A DNA stretch of 64,000 bases from the NCBI GenBank assembly GCA_015680905.1, contig CM027385.1, positions 77,397,501 through 77,461,500 on the forward strand, read 5' to 3'. Made by a program: the position numbers and the translations under genes. The notes beneath the pieces are model-generated. The model saw nothing but the letters and a program-made list of their open reading frames with translations, did no database searches and was not told the origin of the DNA. Of the stretch, positions 1 through 11,600 are shown piece after piece. Every line of letters begins with the position of its first letter. Position 1 is the first letter of the stretch. This DNA is from Coptis chinensis. Taxonomy: Eukaryota > Streptophyta > Magnoliopsida > Ranunculales > Ranunculaceae.

Positions 1-276
1 AAAATCAGGTGAGGGCCTTATCAACCCCCTAGCTTAATTTATAAAAAATAAATAATAATAAATAAAAAATAAATAAATCTGCATGCTGATACTACTCTCA
101 AAGTCAAGTAAATATTCTCTCAAACATAACCGAACCGTAAAAAACACAAGAACACGGAGAAGAAGTGAAGGTAAAAAATATTTCATTAATGGCAGTGGAT
201 TCACTTAAAATTGGAATCCATTCCTCAGAAACAATTTACAAAGTTCCAAAATTACATCCTTTCTATATACTTTTCT
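1..276. other. 3' flank of the PB1 gene
   Basis: AT-rich sequence (runs of ataa/aaat) downstream of the minus-strand PB1 gene. It probably includes the 3' UTR. I see no other feature in it. Confidence 0.5.
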
Positions 277-1266
277 TCAACCAGAATAAAAGTTACTGTT
301 ATTGCCATTGGCTACAAGACGTGAAGAAACCCTCATAGCGTTTCCTGGATACTGATGATAACACGCCTTGGTTGTCTCTCTCTTCGAAACCGGATATCCA
401 ATTGCAGTAGTAGTAGCAGTAGCAGCAACTGGAGCTGGAGTAGCAAACCTGGGCATAGGCATGGCCCTGGGGTGTGGGGTAGTAGCAGCAGCAGCAGCAA
501 CTGGAGCCGGAGTAGCAAACCTGGGCATAGGCATGGCCCTGGGGTGTGGGGTAGTAGCAGCAGCAGCAGCTGGAGCTGGAGTAGCAAACCTGGGCATAGG
601 CATGGCCCTGGGGTGTGGGGTAGTAGCAGCAGCAGCAACTGGAGCCGGAGTAGCAAACCTGGGCATAGGCATGGCCCTGGGGTGTGGGGTAGTAGCAGCA
701 GCAGCAACTGGAGCCGGAGTAGCAAACCTGGGCATAGGCATGGCCCTGGGGTGTGGGGTAGTAGCAGCAGCAGCAGCTGGAGCTGGAGTAGCAAACCTGG
801 GCATAGGCATGGCCCTGTGGTGTGGGGCGTAAATATGTGGGTAGTAGAAATAAGTTTTAGCAGCGGAATTGGCTTTTGAGGAAGTAGCTGATGGAGGTGA
901 AGAGATTTTATTGACGATTTTTGGTGGATATAAAAAACCTCTAATCTTCGGTGATCCATTAGCTTGACTGGCTATATCGTATTCCTCAATAACACATGAT
1001 AGGTCTTCGTCGCTAACAACCGATATCAATGTATCTATGTCTTCACCGGGTAATTGACAACGCAAGCTTACAGACGAACCATTCACTTCTCCTAATTTGA
1101 TCAATAAATCCGTAACCGTGATTGAACGATTGATTGTAATGACACGAGTTTCACCACCATGATATCGGAGTTTACCATCAGTGTGACGGGGAAGTATTTT
1201 GCCACCATAGCTGATTATAAACTTGATGGTATTAACAGGGTTTTTAGAGCTTGAATCTGTAACCAT
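277..1266 (-). CDS. PB1-domain protein with proline/alanine repeat tail
   Basis: Single-exon gene, 329 aa. Residues about 10-100 form a plant PB1 (Phox/Bem1p) domain: a basic first strand (TIKFIISYGGKILPR, then HTDGKLRYHGGETRVI) and a later acidic stretch (LPGEDIDTLISVVSDEDL) matching the OPCA-type motif, so it could be a two-faced (type I/II) protein-interaction domain. Residues about 145-285 are six near-identical copies of a 23-25 residue unit (HPRAMPMPRFATPAP plus alanines) that is probably disordered. No kinase, NBR1 or transcription-factor domain follows, so it is a stand-alone PB1 protein of unknown partner. The start is the ATG at 1264-1266; a TATA-like box lies about 105 bp upstream. 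The repeat also keeps the other frames open, but only this frame encodes a recognisable domain. Confidence 0.85.
   Translation of the reverse strand: MVTDSSSKNPVNTIKFIISYGGKILPRHTDGKLRYHGGETRVITINRSITVTDLLIKLGEVNGSSVSLRCQLPGEDIDTLISVVSDEDLSCVIEEYDIASQANGSPKIRGFLYPPKIVNKISSPPSATSSKANSAAKTYFYYPHIYAPHHRAMPMPRFATPAPAAAAATTPHPRAMPMPRFATPAPVAAAATTPHPRAMPMPRFATPAPVAAAATTPHPRAMPMPRFATPAPAAAAATTPHPRAMPMPRFATPAPVAAAAATTPHPRAMPMPRFATPAPVAATATTTAIGYPVSKRETTKACYHQYPGNAMRVSSRLVANGNNSNFYSG
428..825. repeat. Coding minisatellite, about 69-75 bp x 6
   Basis: Six head-to-tail copies of a unit with core agtagcaaacctgggcatag, each followed by a GCA trinucleotide run of variable length. Unit lengths differ only by multiples of three, so the PB1 reading frame is kept. 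The GCA runs encode the alanine tracts. Confidence 0.95.
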
Positions 1267-1370
1267 GACGACTATTTGGTTTTCTTTTTTCTATTTCTAG
1301 GGTTGTGATTTTGAAAAAAGGTAGAAGTGGGAGCTAGTTTTTGAACCTTCAAAGACGAAGGTTGGAGGAT

Positions 1371-1378
1371 TATTTATA
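1371..1378 (-). promoter_or_regulatory. TATA-like box of the PB1 gene
   Basis: The minus strand reads TATAAATA about 105 bp upstream of the PB1 ATG, a plausible position for a short 5' UTR. Confidence 0.5.
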
Positions 1379-2864
1379 GCGTTTGTAAAGAGTTTGATCC
1401 CACTTATGATTCCTTGTTAGAAACGGAGTAGGAAACCGAGTGAAATTCTGAAATGAGCACATGATACGGTAGTCACGATTTGTTAAAAAGTCCATTTTAT
1501 TTTGTTTGCTATGGGCCATCCCCATAAAGCCCTAACTATAGGAAATGTCCTGTGAAATGGAAATATTTTAGGCACAAATTCTTGTCTTGAAATATATATC
1601 TCAGGTCTAGCTGTCTCATTCTTGATCCTGTTGGCATTTAATTTCTTGATCTTGCAAGTTCCGATGCTCCTCAATAAATTTGAAACTGTTTGCAGGAGGA
1701 TCTTAGGATTGAAAACTACTAGGCCCCCCTTCCGGCTGAATATCTCTATAGACTATTAAAACCTTCGTAATATTTGATTATCATGCGACCAGAAATTAAT
1801 CAAATTGTACATAGGGTATGTAGTCTATTAAAGTGTCTTTCGTCTTTTTGGTACTAAAAATTACTCATAATACTATTCCCCACCACCGTAGATCGCTATC
1901 AGTACTAAAATCAAATCATTTTAAGAGACCTGGCTCAAAACAACTGTAGAGATTTATCAGTCTCTACCACACCATTTACCACCATGTACTTCTAGATTAA
2001 CAGTACATAGAATAGAACTATAGAAGGTGATGTCAAGGTAGCCAATATTATCTCCGTGAACATAGAATAGAATGGAAAGTTACGGTAGCTACTATTATCT
2101 CCATGAAAAAGACAGAGTAGAAGGGAACGTTAAGGTAGCTAACATTATCTTGATGAAGAAGTGTTGCAACGTCCATAAATTTTATTGTAGGATCGGCCAT
2201 TGACAAAGATAATAAGTTTCTCAGTTAAGCTGGTAAGTTTTTCTCTCGGCTATCAATCTGAATAGCCAGAGTGGAACTTTCAATGTGGATCCACTCTGGG
2301 CTAATTTGAATTAGCCAGAGTTCCATTTGATCAGGGTGAAGAAATGTAAGTGTCCAGTCCCTTGGCTTCTAGGCTCTAGATTCCGGCTCGTCTTTATGGA
2401 ACATACGTTTTCTAGCTTCTTCATATGTTCCATTCACTCCTCAAAGTGACTGGGGGAGGAGGATGACCTACATTTTCCCTTGTGTCCCTCAGAATTTTAT
2501 CAGTGGGAGTGACCGGTGTCTGCTTCAAGTTTTGTGACCATTTAACCGATTAGCTGGCTACTAGCTTTGACATATAAGCTTAACGATATTATACTTAGCA
2601 ATAAGTTCATTCAGACGTTATACTAGTCTCAACTCACAAACAAACTTAATAATGTAATAGACCAAATGACTAATATATTTAATAAGCTCCGGCAGGGAAT
2701 TTATATTTTCTGAAAACTAGTTTTGTTGGGAAGATGAAGGGAAGGAACAAATGAAAAAGCCAATGATAAGATAAATCAAACCATAAAGTCAAGCTTTCAA
2801 ATAATGAAGGCTCTCATGTTTTATTCTCTAAGATGTTCTGCTTCAAATCGTTCCACCCACATTC
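1379..2864. other. Intergenic, no gene seen
   Basis: Region between the divergent end of the PB1 gene and the 3' end of the RING1-like gene. Short open frames here show no family motif. It holds the triple repeat at 2022-2165 and a small inverted repeat (gccagagtgg / ccactctggg) near 2260-2300. Confidence 0.5.
2022..2165. repeat. Three tandem copies of a ~49 bp unit
   Basis: Units start near 2022, 2070 and 2120. Each has the form gaaNggNaNgtNaaggtagc, then NatattatctccNtgaa. They are imperfect copies and non-coding. Confidence 0.7.
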
Positions 2865-5800
2865 TCATTCGTTTGACCCTTGATTGCTTTGACAACCTTC
2901 ATTTTGCACCTGTACAGTTCAAATTCAAATATAGTTGAGTCTCAATCACAATGTCAGCAATACAACTTCAAATTATAACAACCAACAAAGAGAAATAGAA
3001 GGAGACGAAATTTGTCTACTTCTTGTTACTTCACCTTAAAAAAAAAAAAAAGGGAGTATATTCTGCTTTGACATAAATTAAACAGAAGACAAGTGACTTG
3101 TACTTGATTGTACTATCGAGGGGAAATTATATAGTGTCAAATGATTGCTTATATGATTATATCTGACCAAGGACACACAATTCAGACAGCTGTACGTATT
3201 ATTAATACTGTGTATCGGTGATGGCATTTGCAAAAGCGTATAGCATATCTGTCTAATATTGAGCAACTCCATGGAAAAATTATTTCCTAACACTGACATA
3301 TACCTAAGGAAGTGAAATTTTCAAATATCTAGTCCTCAAAGATACAGAAGGACTTGACTGCAGTTGTCCTTAATTTATTACCCCTATGTCCTATGTTCTT
3401 TACTGCTGCTTTAGTTCATGGAGAAAGGCCGATTTTCTTGTAGTGAGTACACTTTAACCATTATACCAATCTTTTCACGCAGTTGGATTCTATAAATGTG
3501 AAAGTTACCTGCTTACCACGAACTGATGTGTCTTTATCAGGCACCGGAGCCTGTTATAGTATAAACAGGGGAAATGTTAGCTAGAAATACAATAAAAACA
3601 ACCTAATAGCCAATAGGAAATAAAGTAACTACAATATACGCATGTAAATTGAGTTAGTACCTGTTCTTCATTCTTCTCAACCTCTCCAAATAAAGCTAAA
3701 ATCATTTTATTGTATCTTATGTCCTCCCTCAATGAGCTCCTGCTTTCTATGCGCACATGGCACACAGGACACTCATTGTTTCTGAGAAAAATATGTCGTT
3801 TGTTAGGATAAGGAATATTTCGTCAAACAGCTAAACAAATTCCTACCCAGATACTTTTCCAAAGGAAAAACAAAGGTGCCAGACATGACAGAATGTTGGC
3901 ATTTGAGATGGACACCGTTCCAATATAAGATGAATCTAGGCGGTGGCCTGCTTCAGGGTGTTAGGTTTCAAACCAACGGTCAAGTGTATTCTAATGCTTC
4001 CCCGAACTTCAGAGATTAGTGCTAAAATTCATTTTGAAATCTACAGTAGTTCTGTAGTTCATGTAAAAGAGTCCTTGGGTATAAATTCGTGCTATATTCA
4101 AGTTACTGAGACATACTCAGGCATCCCATCCTTGGGGGCCACTATTACACCTACACTATCACTTAGGGAATAAATATTGTCAATATGATTTGTATATCAA
4201 GAGATCATCTCAAGAAAGGTCGACATATTCGGATAACAACAATTTGTCAAGATTTCTACTCTTAAAGTGACTGATCCACGACTACTCGCTTATTTGCAAA
4301 GACTAGAAATGTACGACTGAGTAGCTTTTTTCTGAAGATTATTTTCATGGTGGGAAGATAATCTTCACAAAATTAGCACTTAATTCCCTGTAGGTTCAGT
4401 GGTGAATTATCTGTCAGTGACATGTCTACGTATCGCTTCCGTTATATGAAAAATCGTAACTCCAAGAACTCTGATAAAATTTAGGAGTGGGAATTGTGTT
4501 GTAAATACCCTAGTCCCATTTCTTTCTTGATGCAATCCCTACAGAAGCGATGCATGCAATCCTGTAAAGTCCTCGTTTCCTTCATTATACCTTGAAACAT
4601 CCAAGAACAGGTTATATGTTAGTCTGTACACAATGACATCAATGGCAAGAATAGTACACTCAAAGAAATGAGTCTCATTCCATTTAAAAATCTAACAAAC
4701 CACCAACGTGCAATTGAAATATAAAACTAAAGATTGCTGCTGAATTCGGTCATATTACTAAGTGAAAGAGAAAATTGAACTCATACACCAAAACATTTAA
4801 AAAATTATGAGATATACATTTCAGGGTTTGGTTTGTATCTTACTAATAGCATTGGGATAGTTTTACAAATTATATATATATAAGATAAAATAAAAAGCAG
4901 TTAAAACGACAGAATTAGTAGTTATGACATTGACTGGGGGTAGATCGAAACAGATTACACAGAATAACTTATAAAGGTACATTACAGAACTAGAGTAGCT
5001 TATTGGGACAGAGTCGAAGGAGGAACTGTACTATTTAGATTAACTTCTCTGTTTCCTGTGTGTACCATGTAGTAATGGCCGTGTGCGAGATGTACAAGTG
5101 GATATTCCATTCCATCGCCCTCACCCGGCAGGTTGGAGAGGAAGGGGAAGGGGAAGGGGAAGAAATTCCATTACTTCTTGCTAAAGGCAAGTACAACACC
5201 CGGCTAACTAAAGTAATCTTTAGTGCTCTAGTTAATAAAAGTGTCAACTATCTCAATCTTTGGTTCCAAGTTTGGACAGGAAAGTAATGGTGGAGGTCTA
5301 AACTATAGTACAAAATATCAGGATATGGGTATTTATCGATATTCAATTTCTGGATATGTATCGTGGATATATCTCTCTTTTTGGGGATATTTGACATTGT
5401 TTCACATGCAAATATAGTGGATATATCCAAAATATCGACAAATATCGTTGATATTTCTTGATATATCATGATACATTATTTATATTTATTTGAAATATAA
5501 TGGTAAATATTAAATAAAATTGTTATATATACAAAATATCGCCAAATATCTCTAAATATCACAAATATCGCAAATATTATCGAAATATAACCCGATATTT
5601 GCAAATGATATATATCTAAAAATATAGCGGATATTTAAATATCTTTTTCTGAAATATGAATAGATATCCCCAAATATCACGATATATCGGGATATTTTGT
5701 ACTATGGTCTAAACCACCATTACCACTTTCGTAAGAGAATTTTTACAAAAGTCTTTCAAGATGGCCCTTGGGTCCCTTAGTCGTTCAGAATTCAAAAGTA

Positions 5801-8172
5801 TATACACAAACTTTTTTAATCCACTATCTTGAGCATGTAATTAGCTGGAGGTGGCGTATTGGTGTCCACTATACATACACCTAGAATAGCATACATGTAA
5901 TTTAGGTTTTCTTTGCAATGCTTGTGGGCTATTTGTGTGTATGGTGCTTATGTGTAAACCTAGCTCCATAGGTAGAAACAAGCAAGCAATCTCTGTACAC
6001 TACTTCTGTATATATTTTATTTTATTTTGCCAAGTGAGCTTAAAATTATACTAATAAAAAAGGAAGGGTTTTTAGACCTGCCCCCTCATTTCAAAGATGA
6101 ATTAGACTTGCCCCAAATTGGAAATTAGACTTGCCCCCAAACTCGGACTCCGCCTAAGTCAATGCAGTTTTTTGACTCATCTCCTTGTGAAATGTCCTAA
6201 CTACCCTTTGACCGGAGTCCGAGGTTTGGGGGCAAGTCTAAGTTCCCCAATTTGGGGGCAAGTCTAATTCATCTTTGAAATGGGGGGGCAAGTCTAAAAA
6301 CCCTAATTTTTTTTTACTTGATGTCTGTCTTTTGCTAATGAGTTCAGAGTTCAGAGTTCAGAGTGAAACATAAGGAGAGTAACAGAGTGAAACATAAGGA
6401 GAGTAACACTTATAATATACTTAATTATCAATCTGGGAGACTAATTGTTAGTATCATCTAAAAAGAGCCAGTAATTGGTAACACAACAATTTACTTGAAG
6501 GGATCCCTTATTTGAAAGAATGAATTTATAATTTTGATAAAATGTCATCAAGGAACTATGTTTTGAAAAGACTCCTTACAGCCAACGACATCCTTACTCC
6601 TTGCTGCATAATCTAGTTGCAAAAATTCCAGTTATGTTAGAACCACAAAAAGATGGAAAAAAAATAGAGGTGCATTTATCAATTGTTTTAAGATTGGAGG
6701 CCAATGGCATCGCGACTTTGGGTCTGTTTTTTGGTCTTTAACTGGCGCAATCAGAGTAACATGAAAGATAGGTCACTTGACACGGCGCGGCTAACATATT
6801 TTCAGATGGGTAAAACCATCGCTTGTTTGCCCTCCTCGAAAGTGACCTGTTAAAATCTTAATCCAAAACTCTAGACCCGAAGTATGACATTTGGCTACTT
6901 ACTCTAGTAACGTTGTTGAAAAGCTTGGAGTAGAGCAACCTAAGCGGAGGCTTCTCACTTCCTGGTTTTGCTTGTATTAGTGTGTAAATGTCTTGTTTAA
7001 GGTAGGATGAGCTCCTGCGAAGCTCCTTTTGTGCGTCACGCCATTGCTCTAATTCGATTAAATCTTTCACTTCTAAGAGTTCTCATGCATGGTCTTCGAT
7101 TGTACCCTCTGCTTCTTCGTGTCCGATCCTGAACCGCCATTCTAAAGTCGAATCTAGATGCTACATCCATGTTGAACATGGTTTCTCTTGCTAGCAAAAT
7201 TGTGTTCACAACTGCTATTGTTGCTATTCTTCTAGTGATGATATTGGAATGGGTAAGGTTCTTAGGAATATACTTCAATATTTTTGAGGGGTTGAGAAAG
7301 CAAGAGAAAGTTGGATGGCACGGTTGCGAGGCTATTGTTGTTAGTACCATCTTTTCCTAGGTGTGTTTCAAGTAAAGGATCCCTTCAAGTAAACTGTTGT
7401 GTTACCAATTACTGGCACTTTTCAGATGATACTAACAATTAGTTTCCCAGATTGATAATTAAGTATATTATAAGTGTTACTCTCCTTATGTTTCACTCTG
7501 TTACTCTCCTTATGTTTCACTCTGAACTCTGAACTCATTAGCAAAAGACAAACATTAAGTAAAAAAAAATTAGGGTTTTAGAGACTGCCCCCATTTTTCA
7601 AGATGAATTAGACTTGCCCCCAAACTTCGGGCTTAGTCAAAGGGTAGTTAGGACATTTCACAAGGAGATGACGGTCAAACTGCATTGACTTAGACGGAGT
7701 CTGAGTTTGGAGGGGCAAGTCTAATTTCCCTGAATTTGGGGGGGGGGCAAGTCTAATTCATCTTTGAAATGGGGGGGGGGGGCAGGTCTAAAAAACCCAA
7801 AAAGGAAAAAGGAGAAATACAAGGTACAGGGGGTAATAAGTATGAGAATTAAAAAAGGGAGAAAAATGTATACAGAGGGAATTGCATCACTGTAATAAGT
7901 ATGACTTCCATACTAAGTAGATCCTTCATACTATTACCAATCATGTGCACATTCTCTACTTCATGATCCTAAAATATTCAAGATTAGGTGATCGTTGCAT
8001 ATATAGTTTCTCAAGAGTATCAGAGCAGTGGAACAACACTAATAAATGACCTCAAAACCAATAACTACTAGTTCTAATAGTTAACCATCATCATCATTAA
8101 CCGAAGTACGCACCTAAGCATATTGGACATTCAAAAGGCTTGCGAACAGCTACTAGATTCACTTCAACATAT
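2865..8172 (-). CDS. RING1-like E3 ubiquitin ligase, 3' exons (5' end not found)
   Basis: Five minus-strand exons join in phase: 8172-8114, 4590-4509, 3781-3661, 3550-3509 and 2909-2865 (stop TGA at 2865-2867). The first three build a C3HC4 RING finger: ECPICLG, then CMHRFCRDCI, then NNECPVCH, followed by RSSLREDIRYNKMILALFG, the arrangement of plant RING1A/RING1B proteins (PRC1-type H2A ubiquitin ligases). Phases agree at every junction (G|GT, GG|A). The C-terminal part is very short, about 29 residues after the RING region, unlike the much longer family members. No N-terminal exon or ATG could be placed between 8173 and the SCI1-like start at 8663, so this may be a truncated gene. The 3.5 kb intron 4591-8113 holds a MITE and a MULE. 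Confidence 0.65.
5304..5705. mobile_element. MITE with ATATCGG-rich interior
   Basis: About 400 bp with terminal inverted repeats (tatagtacaaaatatc at the left, gatattttgtactat at the right) flanked by a direct repeat ggtctaaac (5295-5303 and 5706-5714). The interior is a run of gatatatc-type words. Target size and TIR suggest a non-autonomous hAT-like DNA element. It lies in an intron of the RING1-like gene. Confidence 0.8.
6066..7798. mobile_element. Gene-carrying MULE-like (Pack-MULE) foldback element
   Basis: A 1,733 bp element flanked by a perfect 9-bp target duplication AAAAAGGAA (6057-6065, 7799-7807), the size expected for Mutator-like elements. Ends read GGGTTTTTAGACC and, inverted, GGTCTAAAAAACCC. 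The inverted arms are long: about 6066-6509 pairs with about 7372-7798. The outer part of each arm (about 230 bp, 6066-6297 and 7565-7798) is itself a palindrome rich in gacttgcccc / ggggcaagtc. The spacer carries a captured PsbQ-like exon (6903-7350, -). No transposase is present, so it is non-autonomous. Confidence 0.8.
6903..7350 (-). pseudogene. Captured PsbQ-like (PQL3/PNSL3-type) exon
   Basis: The minus strand from the ATG at 7350 encodes a leader with a twin-arginine motif and hydrophobic stretch (TRRIATIAVVNTILLARE), then RFDFRMAVQD, then VKDLIELEQWRDAQKELRRS and SSYLKQDIYTLIQAKPGSE, ending KLFNNVTR. This matches the lumenal PsbQ-like proteins of the chloroplast NDH complex (PNSL3 type), whose four-helix PsbQ fold begins this way. 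It is broken by one extra base (near 7128) and an in-frame TGA (near 7083). The exon ends AGA|GTAAGT, an intact 5' splice site followed by intron sequence, so the capture was of genomic DNA and not of a spliced RNA. The second exon is absent. Confidence 0.75.
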
Positions 8173-8662
8173 CTGCAAACAGATAGAAAACGAAAAAAAC
8201 ACAATTTTGAAGACATATTAGTATGACATACACAGTTTCAAGGTGATGTTTTTTCATTGCATTCATAGAAATTTAACCGGAAAAAGAATGACTCTACTTT
8301 GTGAGAAGATGTCCAACATTTTTTCAAATAAGGTCTTTCTAAAGAAAGAAAGGAAATGCCATTAAAAAGTTTCCCATCTAAGCATGGATCAAGATTAGGC
8401 AGCATGCACATTTTTAAATAGGACAACCATAACATTAGTATACATTTAGCTCAAAAACCGATGAACGCAATCAATGGGTGTTTAAAGTTTTAATTGATGT
8501 ATTTGATGCCTATTGAGGACATATTGGGCATTTCATCATAGAAGTTTTAGATTATTATTATTATTTTATTAGAAGAAAATAGAAACCGGCTATCGAGATT
8601 TTGCTATATGGTAAGACGAGGACGGACTAGTATTATTATTATTCCCATGGTCTGAGAATAGA
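8173..8662. other. Intergenic between RING1-like and SCI1-like genes
   Basis: Expected to hold the SCI1-like promoter and, if it exists, the missing 5' exon of the RING1-like gene. I could identify neither a TATA box nor a RING1-like N-terminus. A (tta)n-like stretch occurs near 8555-8570. Confidence 0.4.
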
Positions 8663-11600
8663 ATGGGGAGCAGTGAGAAGAAATCGAGGAAAAGACGTTC
8701 TTCAGAATCACCACCTACAGAAGAAGGTAATAATAATACCCACTTCCTAAATTATCATCATCATCATCATCATCATCTATATTCTGTTTTCTTAAATTTG
8801 TTTATTTCCAGGTGAGAGCAGAAGCAAGAAGCATCATAGAACAAGAGACGACGACAAGGAAAGAAGAAGTAGTAGTAGTAGTAAGAGAGATGATAAAACA
8901 AAGGATAACAAATCAAATAAGCATTCTAAACACACCCATCACAAAGGTATAGTTAAATAATTATAACAAGATCGATCATTTCTTCAAATCAATAGAACTT
9001 TCATATATATACTCTATTTGCATCTTCTATTCAGTTCAGTTAATATTAGCTTCTTGTTTTTGGTTGCCCTGATTCGATAGGACGTTATTCTAAACGTACT
9101 GAATTTGCATTTCAGGGAAAAACTCAAAGGAAAAGCATGATGACAAGCTTCGCGAACAAAATAGTCGCCTTGTGAGTCTTAAGTTTATTTTATTTTTTTG
9201 TTTAATGATTGAAGTAGCAATGAGAGTATTAACTAAATTAGTTCATTGTTACCAAAAATATCACCTTCATAGGTATAGAGTAGCAGTGTACATGTAGGGA
9301 TCATAAAAAAACTAGATTAACTGCTGCTTGTATTCGCCAAGTCTAAATTACAATGAAGACAGAAGCGTCTACTTATGCAACTTGTTTGTCAGAGATAAGT
9401 CAAATAACTGTGAAATAGCATTTCCTCGGAAAAGGATCTGCACCAAGATACGGACAAATTTCATCAAAGGTTGAGATGAAGACATTAGGAAAATGGTCTT
9501 CACCTGATCCATATCATCAAATATGCGGTCCTGTGTACTTTTCGTGCATCAACTTACTAGTATTGATGGGTTTCCGATTGAGTTTTACAAAAAGTGTTGG
9601 GAGACTGTTCGTGTGGATTTTATGAGCATGGTGAAAGACTTATTTGATACGGGGTTCCTTGCACATCATTTGAATAACACGTTCATTGCTCTTATTCCTA
9701 AAATTTGTGACGCGGATGATATTAGTGACTTGAGACCGATTAGTTTGATCGGGAGTGCTTACAAGATTTTATCTAAGGTTTTGTCTTTGAAGATGAAAAA
9801 AGTTTTGTGTAAAATTATTTCTCAAGAGCAAGGGGCTTTCATTAGCGATAGACAGGTTCTTGATAGAATCCTCATAGCTAATGAGACTATTGGTGATAAG
9901 CAGAGGAGTGGTGAGCTGGGTATTGTTTGTAAAGTTGATTTAACGAAGGCTTATGATCATGTTAGTTGGAGGTTCCTCGACTATGTCTTAGGGAAGATGG
10001 GGTTTGGGGTGAAATGGAGAAGATGGATGTGGAAGTGTATATCATCGATATCCTTTTCCGTTATAGTAAATGGATCTCCAGCAGGTTTCTTTAAGAGTTC
10101 GAGAGGTATTAGGCAAGTGATCCACTCTTCCCTCTCCTATTTATTTTGGTAGTGGAAGTTTTCGGTAGAATGATTTCGCGAGCCAACTCGAGCGGTATCT
10201 TAGAAGGTTTTAGAGTGGGTAGTGACATGGTCCGCATTTCTCACCTCCAATTTGTCGATGATACTTTAATTTTTCTTGGCCGGGAGGTGGGTCGTTAGGT
10301 GGTGGAGGGGCATTCTTTGTTGTTTTGAGGCAGTTTCTGGGCTTCGTGTTAATCTTGCCAAGAGTAAGATGTATGTGGGGAGTGTTCCCTTTTTGAGCCG
10401 TCTTGCATCGGTGTTAGATTGTCAAGCGGATTCGTTTCCTTGTACGTATTTGGGTCTTCCTTTTGGGGCCGACGTGCGTTCTTTTAGAGTCTGCTTTTCT
10501 TTTAGAGTCTGGAATGTCTTGGGTATGCCCGGGCTGGGTATTGGATTTGCTTAAAGGTTGGAGTCACGGTCCTTTCTCTTCTTCTGGAAATCGCATGTGG
10601 AGCTTATTACCTTTTGCGATCATGTGGGGCATTTGGCTAGAGCGAAACCGTCGTCACTTTGATGGCATTTTTATTTTGTGTAAGAAGACAATTCTCTCGA
10701 TAAAAGCTTTGTTATTTCAGTGGTCTAAAGTCTTCTTAGAGGATGCTTCTTTGAGTCTTTTGTTGCTAGATGGGAGTCTAAGGGTGGAATTCGAGCTAAA
10801 CAAACCGAGCTTTACCATGCTCAAGCTCGGCTCGCTAATTACACGAGCTTTAAATTGAGCTCGAGCTCGGCTCATATAGTTAAACGAGTGAGGTCGAGCC
10901 GAGCTTAAACGAGCCAAGCTCAAGCCGAGCTCCGAGCCCTCGGTTATTTTACACTATAAATATGCTATTTGAACTAAACAAGCCAAGCTTCATCAAGCTT
11001 ATTTGTTACACGAGCTTTTATTTGAGCTCGAGCTCGGCTCATATAGTAAACGAGCGAGCTTGAGCCGAGCTTAAACGAGCCAAGCCCAAGCCGAGCTCCT
11101 AGCCCTCGGCTCAAATTCCACCCTTAGATGGGACCGTCTTATGTTTTTAGACATGGGGTGACAATGCATGTATGGGGTTTTTTGTTTTTTTTCTTCTTAG
11201 GTTTTGTTTTATCGCTTGTAAATATTTATTTTTCGGTTGTTCTCTTGTAATGTAGGCCTACTATCGGTATTTTGGTACACCGACATTGATATTTCTGATA
11301 TATATCCACCGAATATAGAATTTTTTTTCCGATATATATCGGAATTTCCGATATAAAATTTTATATCGCCGATATAATCAATATATCCGATATATATCGG
11401 TTGACTTTTTGACTATTTTTTAATATAAATTCGATATTTCCAATATATTTCCGATATTTCCGATATTATATTTCCAATATATCTGATATTTCCGATATTT
11501 TAAATAGTTTGGACTGGTTACCAAAAAAATAGATATATCCGATATATATCAGTTTTGAGTACACCAATATATTTATCGATATCGATGTTTTGAGCCTTGG

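Noticed and set aside
333..959. Long open frames in three further frames over the PB1 tail
   Set aside because: They are by-products of the GCA-rich tandem repeat; only the minus frame 277-1266 encodes a PB1 domain.
3078..3299. 73-codon minus-strand frame within the RING1-like gene
   Set aside because: No motif, no splice-phase fit with the RING exons; it lies in an intron.
5035..5287. Overlapping frames on both strands with a Gly/Glu run
   Set aside because: Caused by a purine-rich (ggaaggggaa) stretch in an intron; no conserved sequence.
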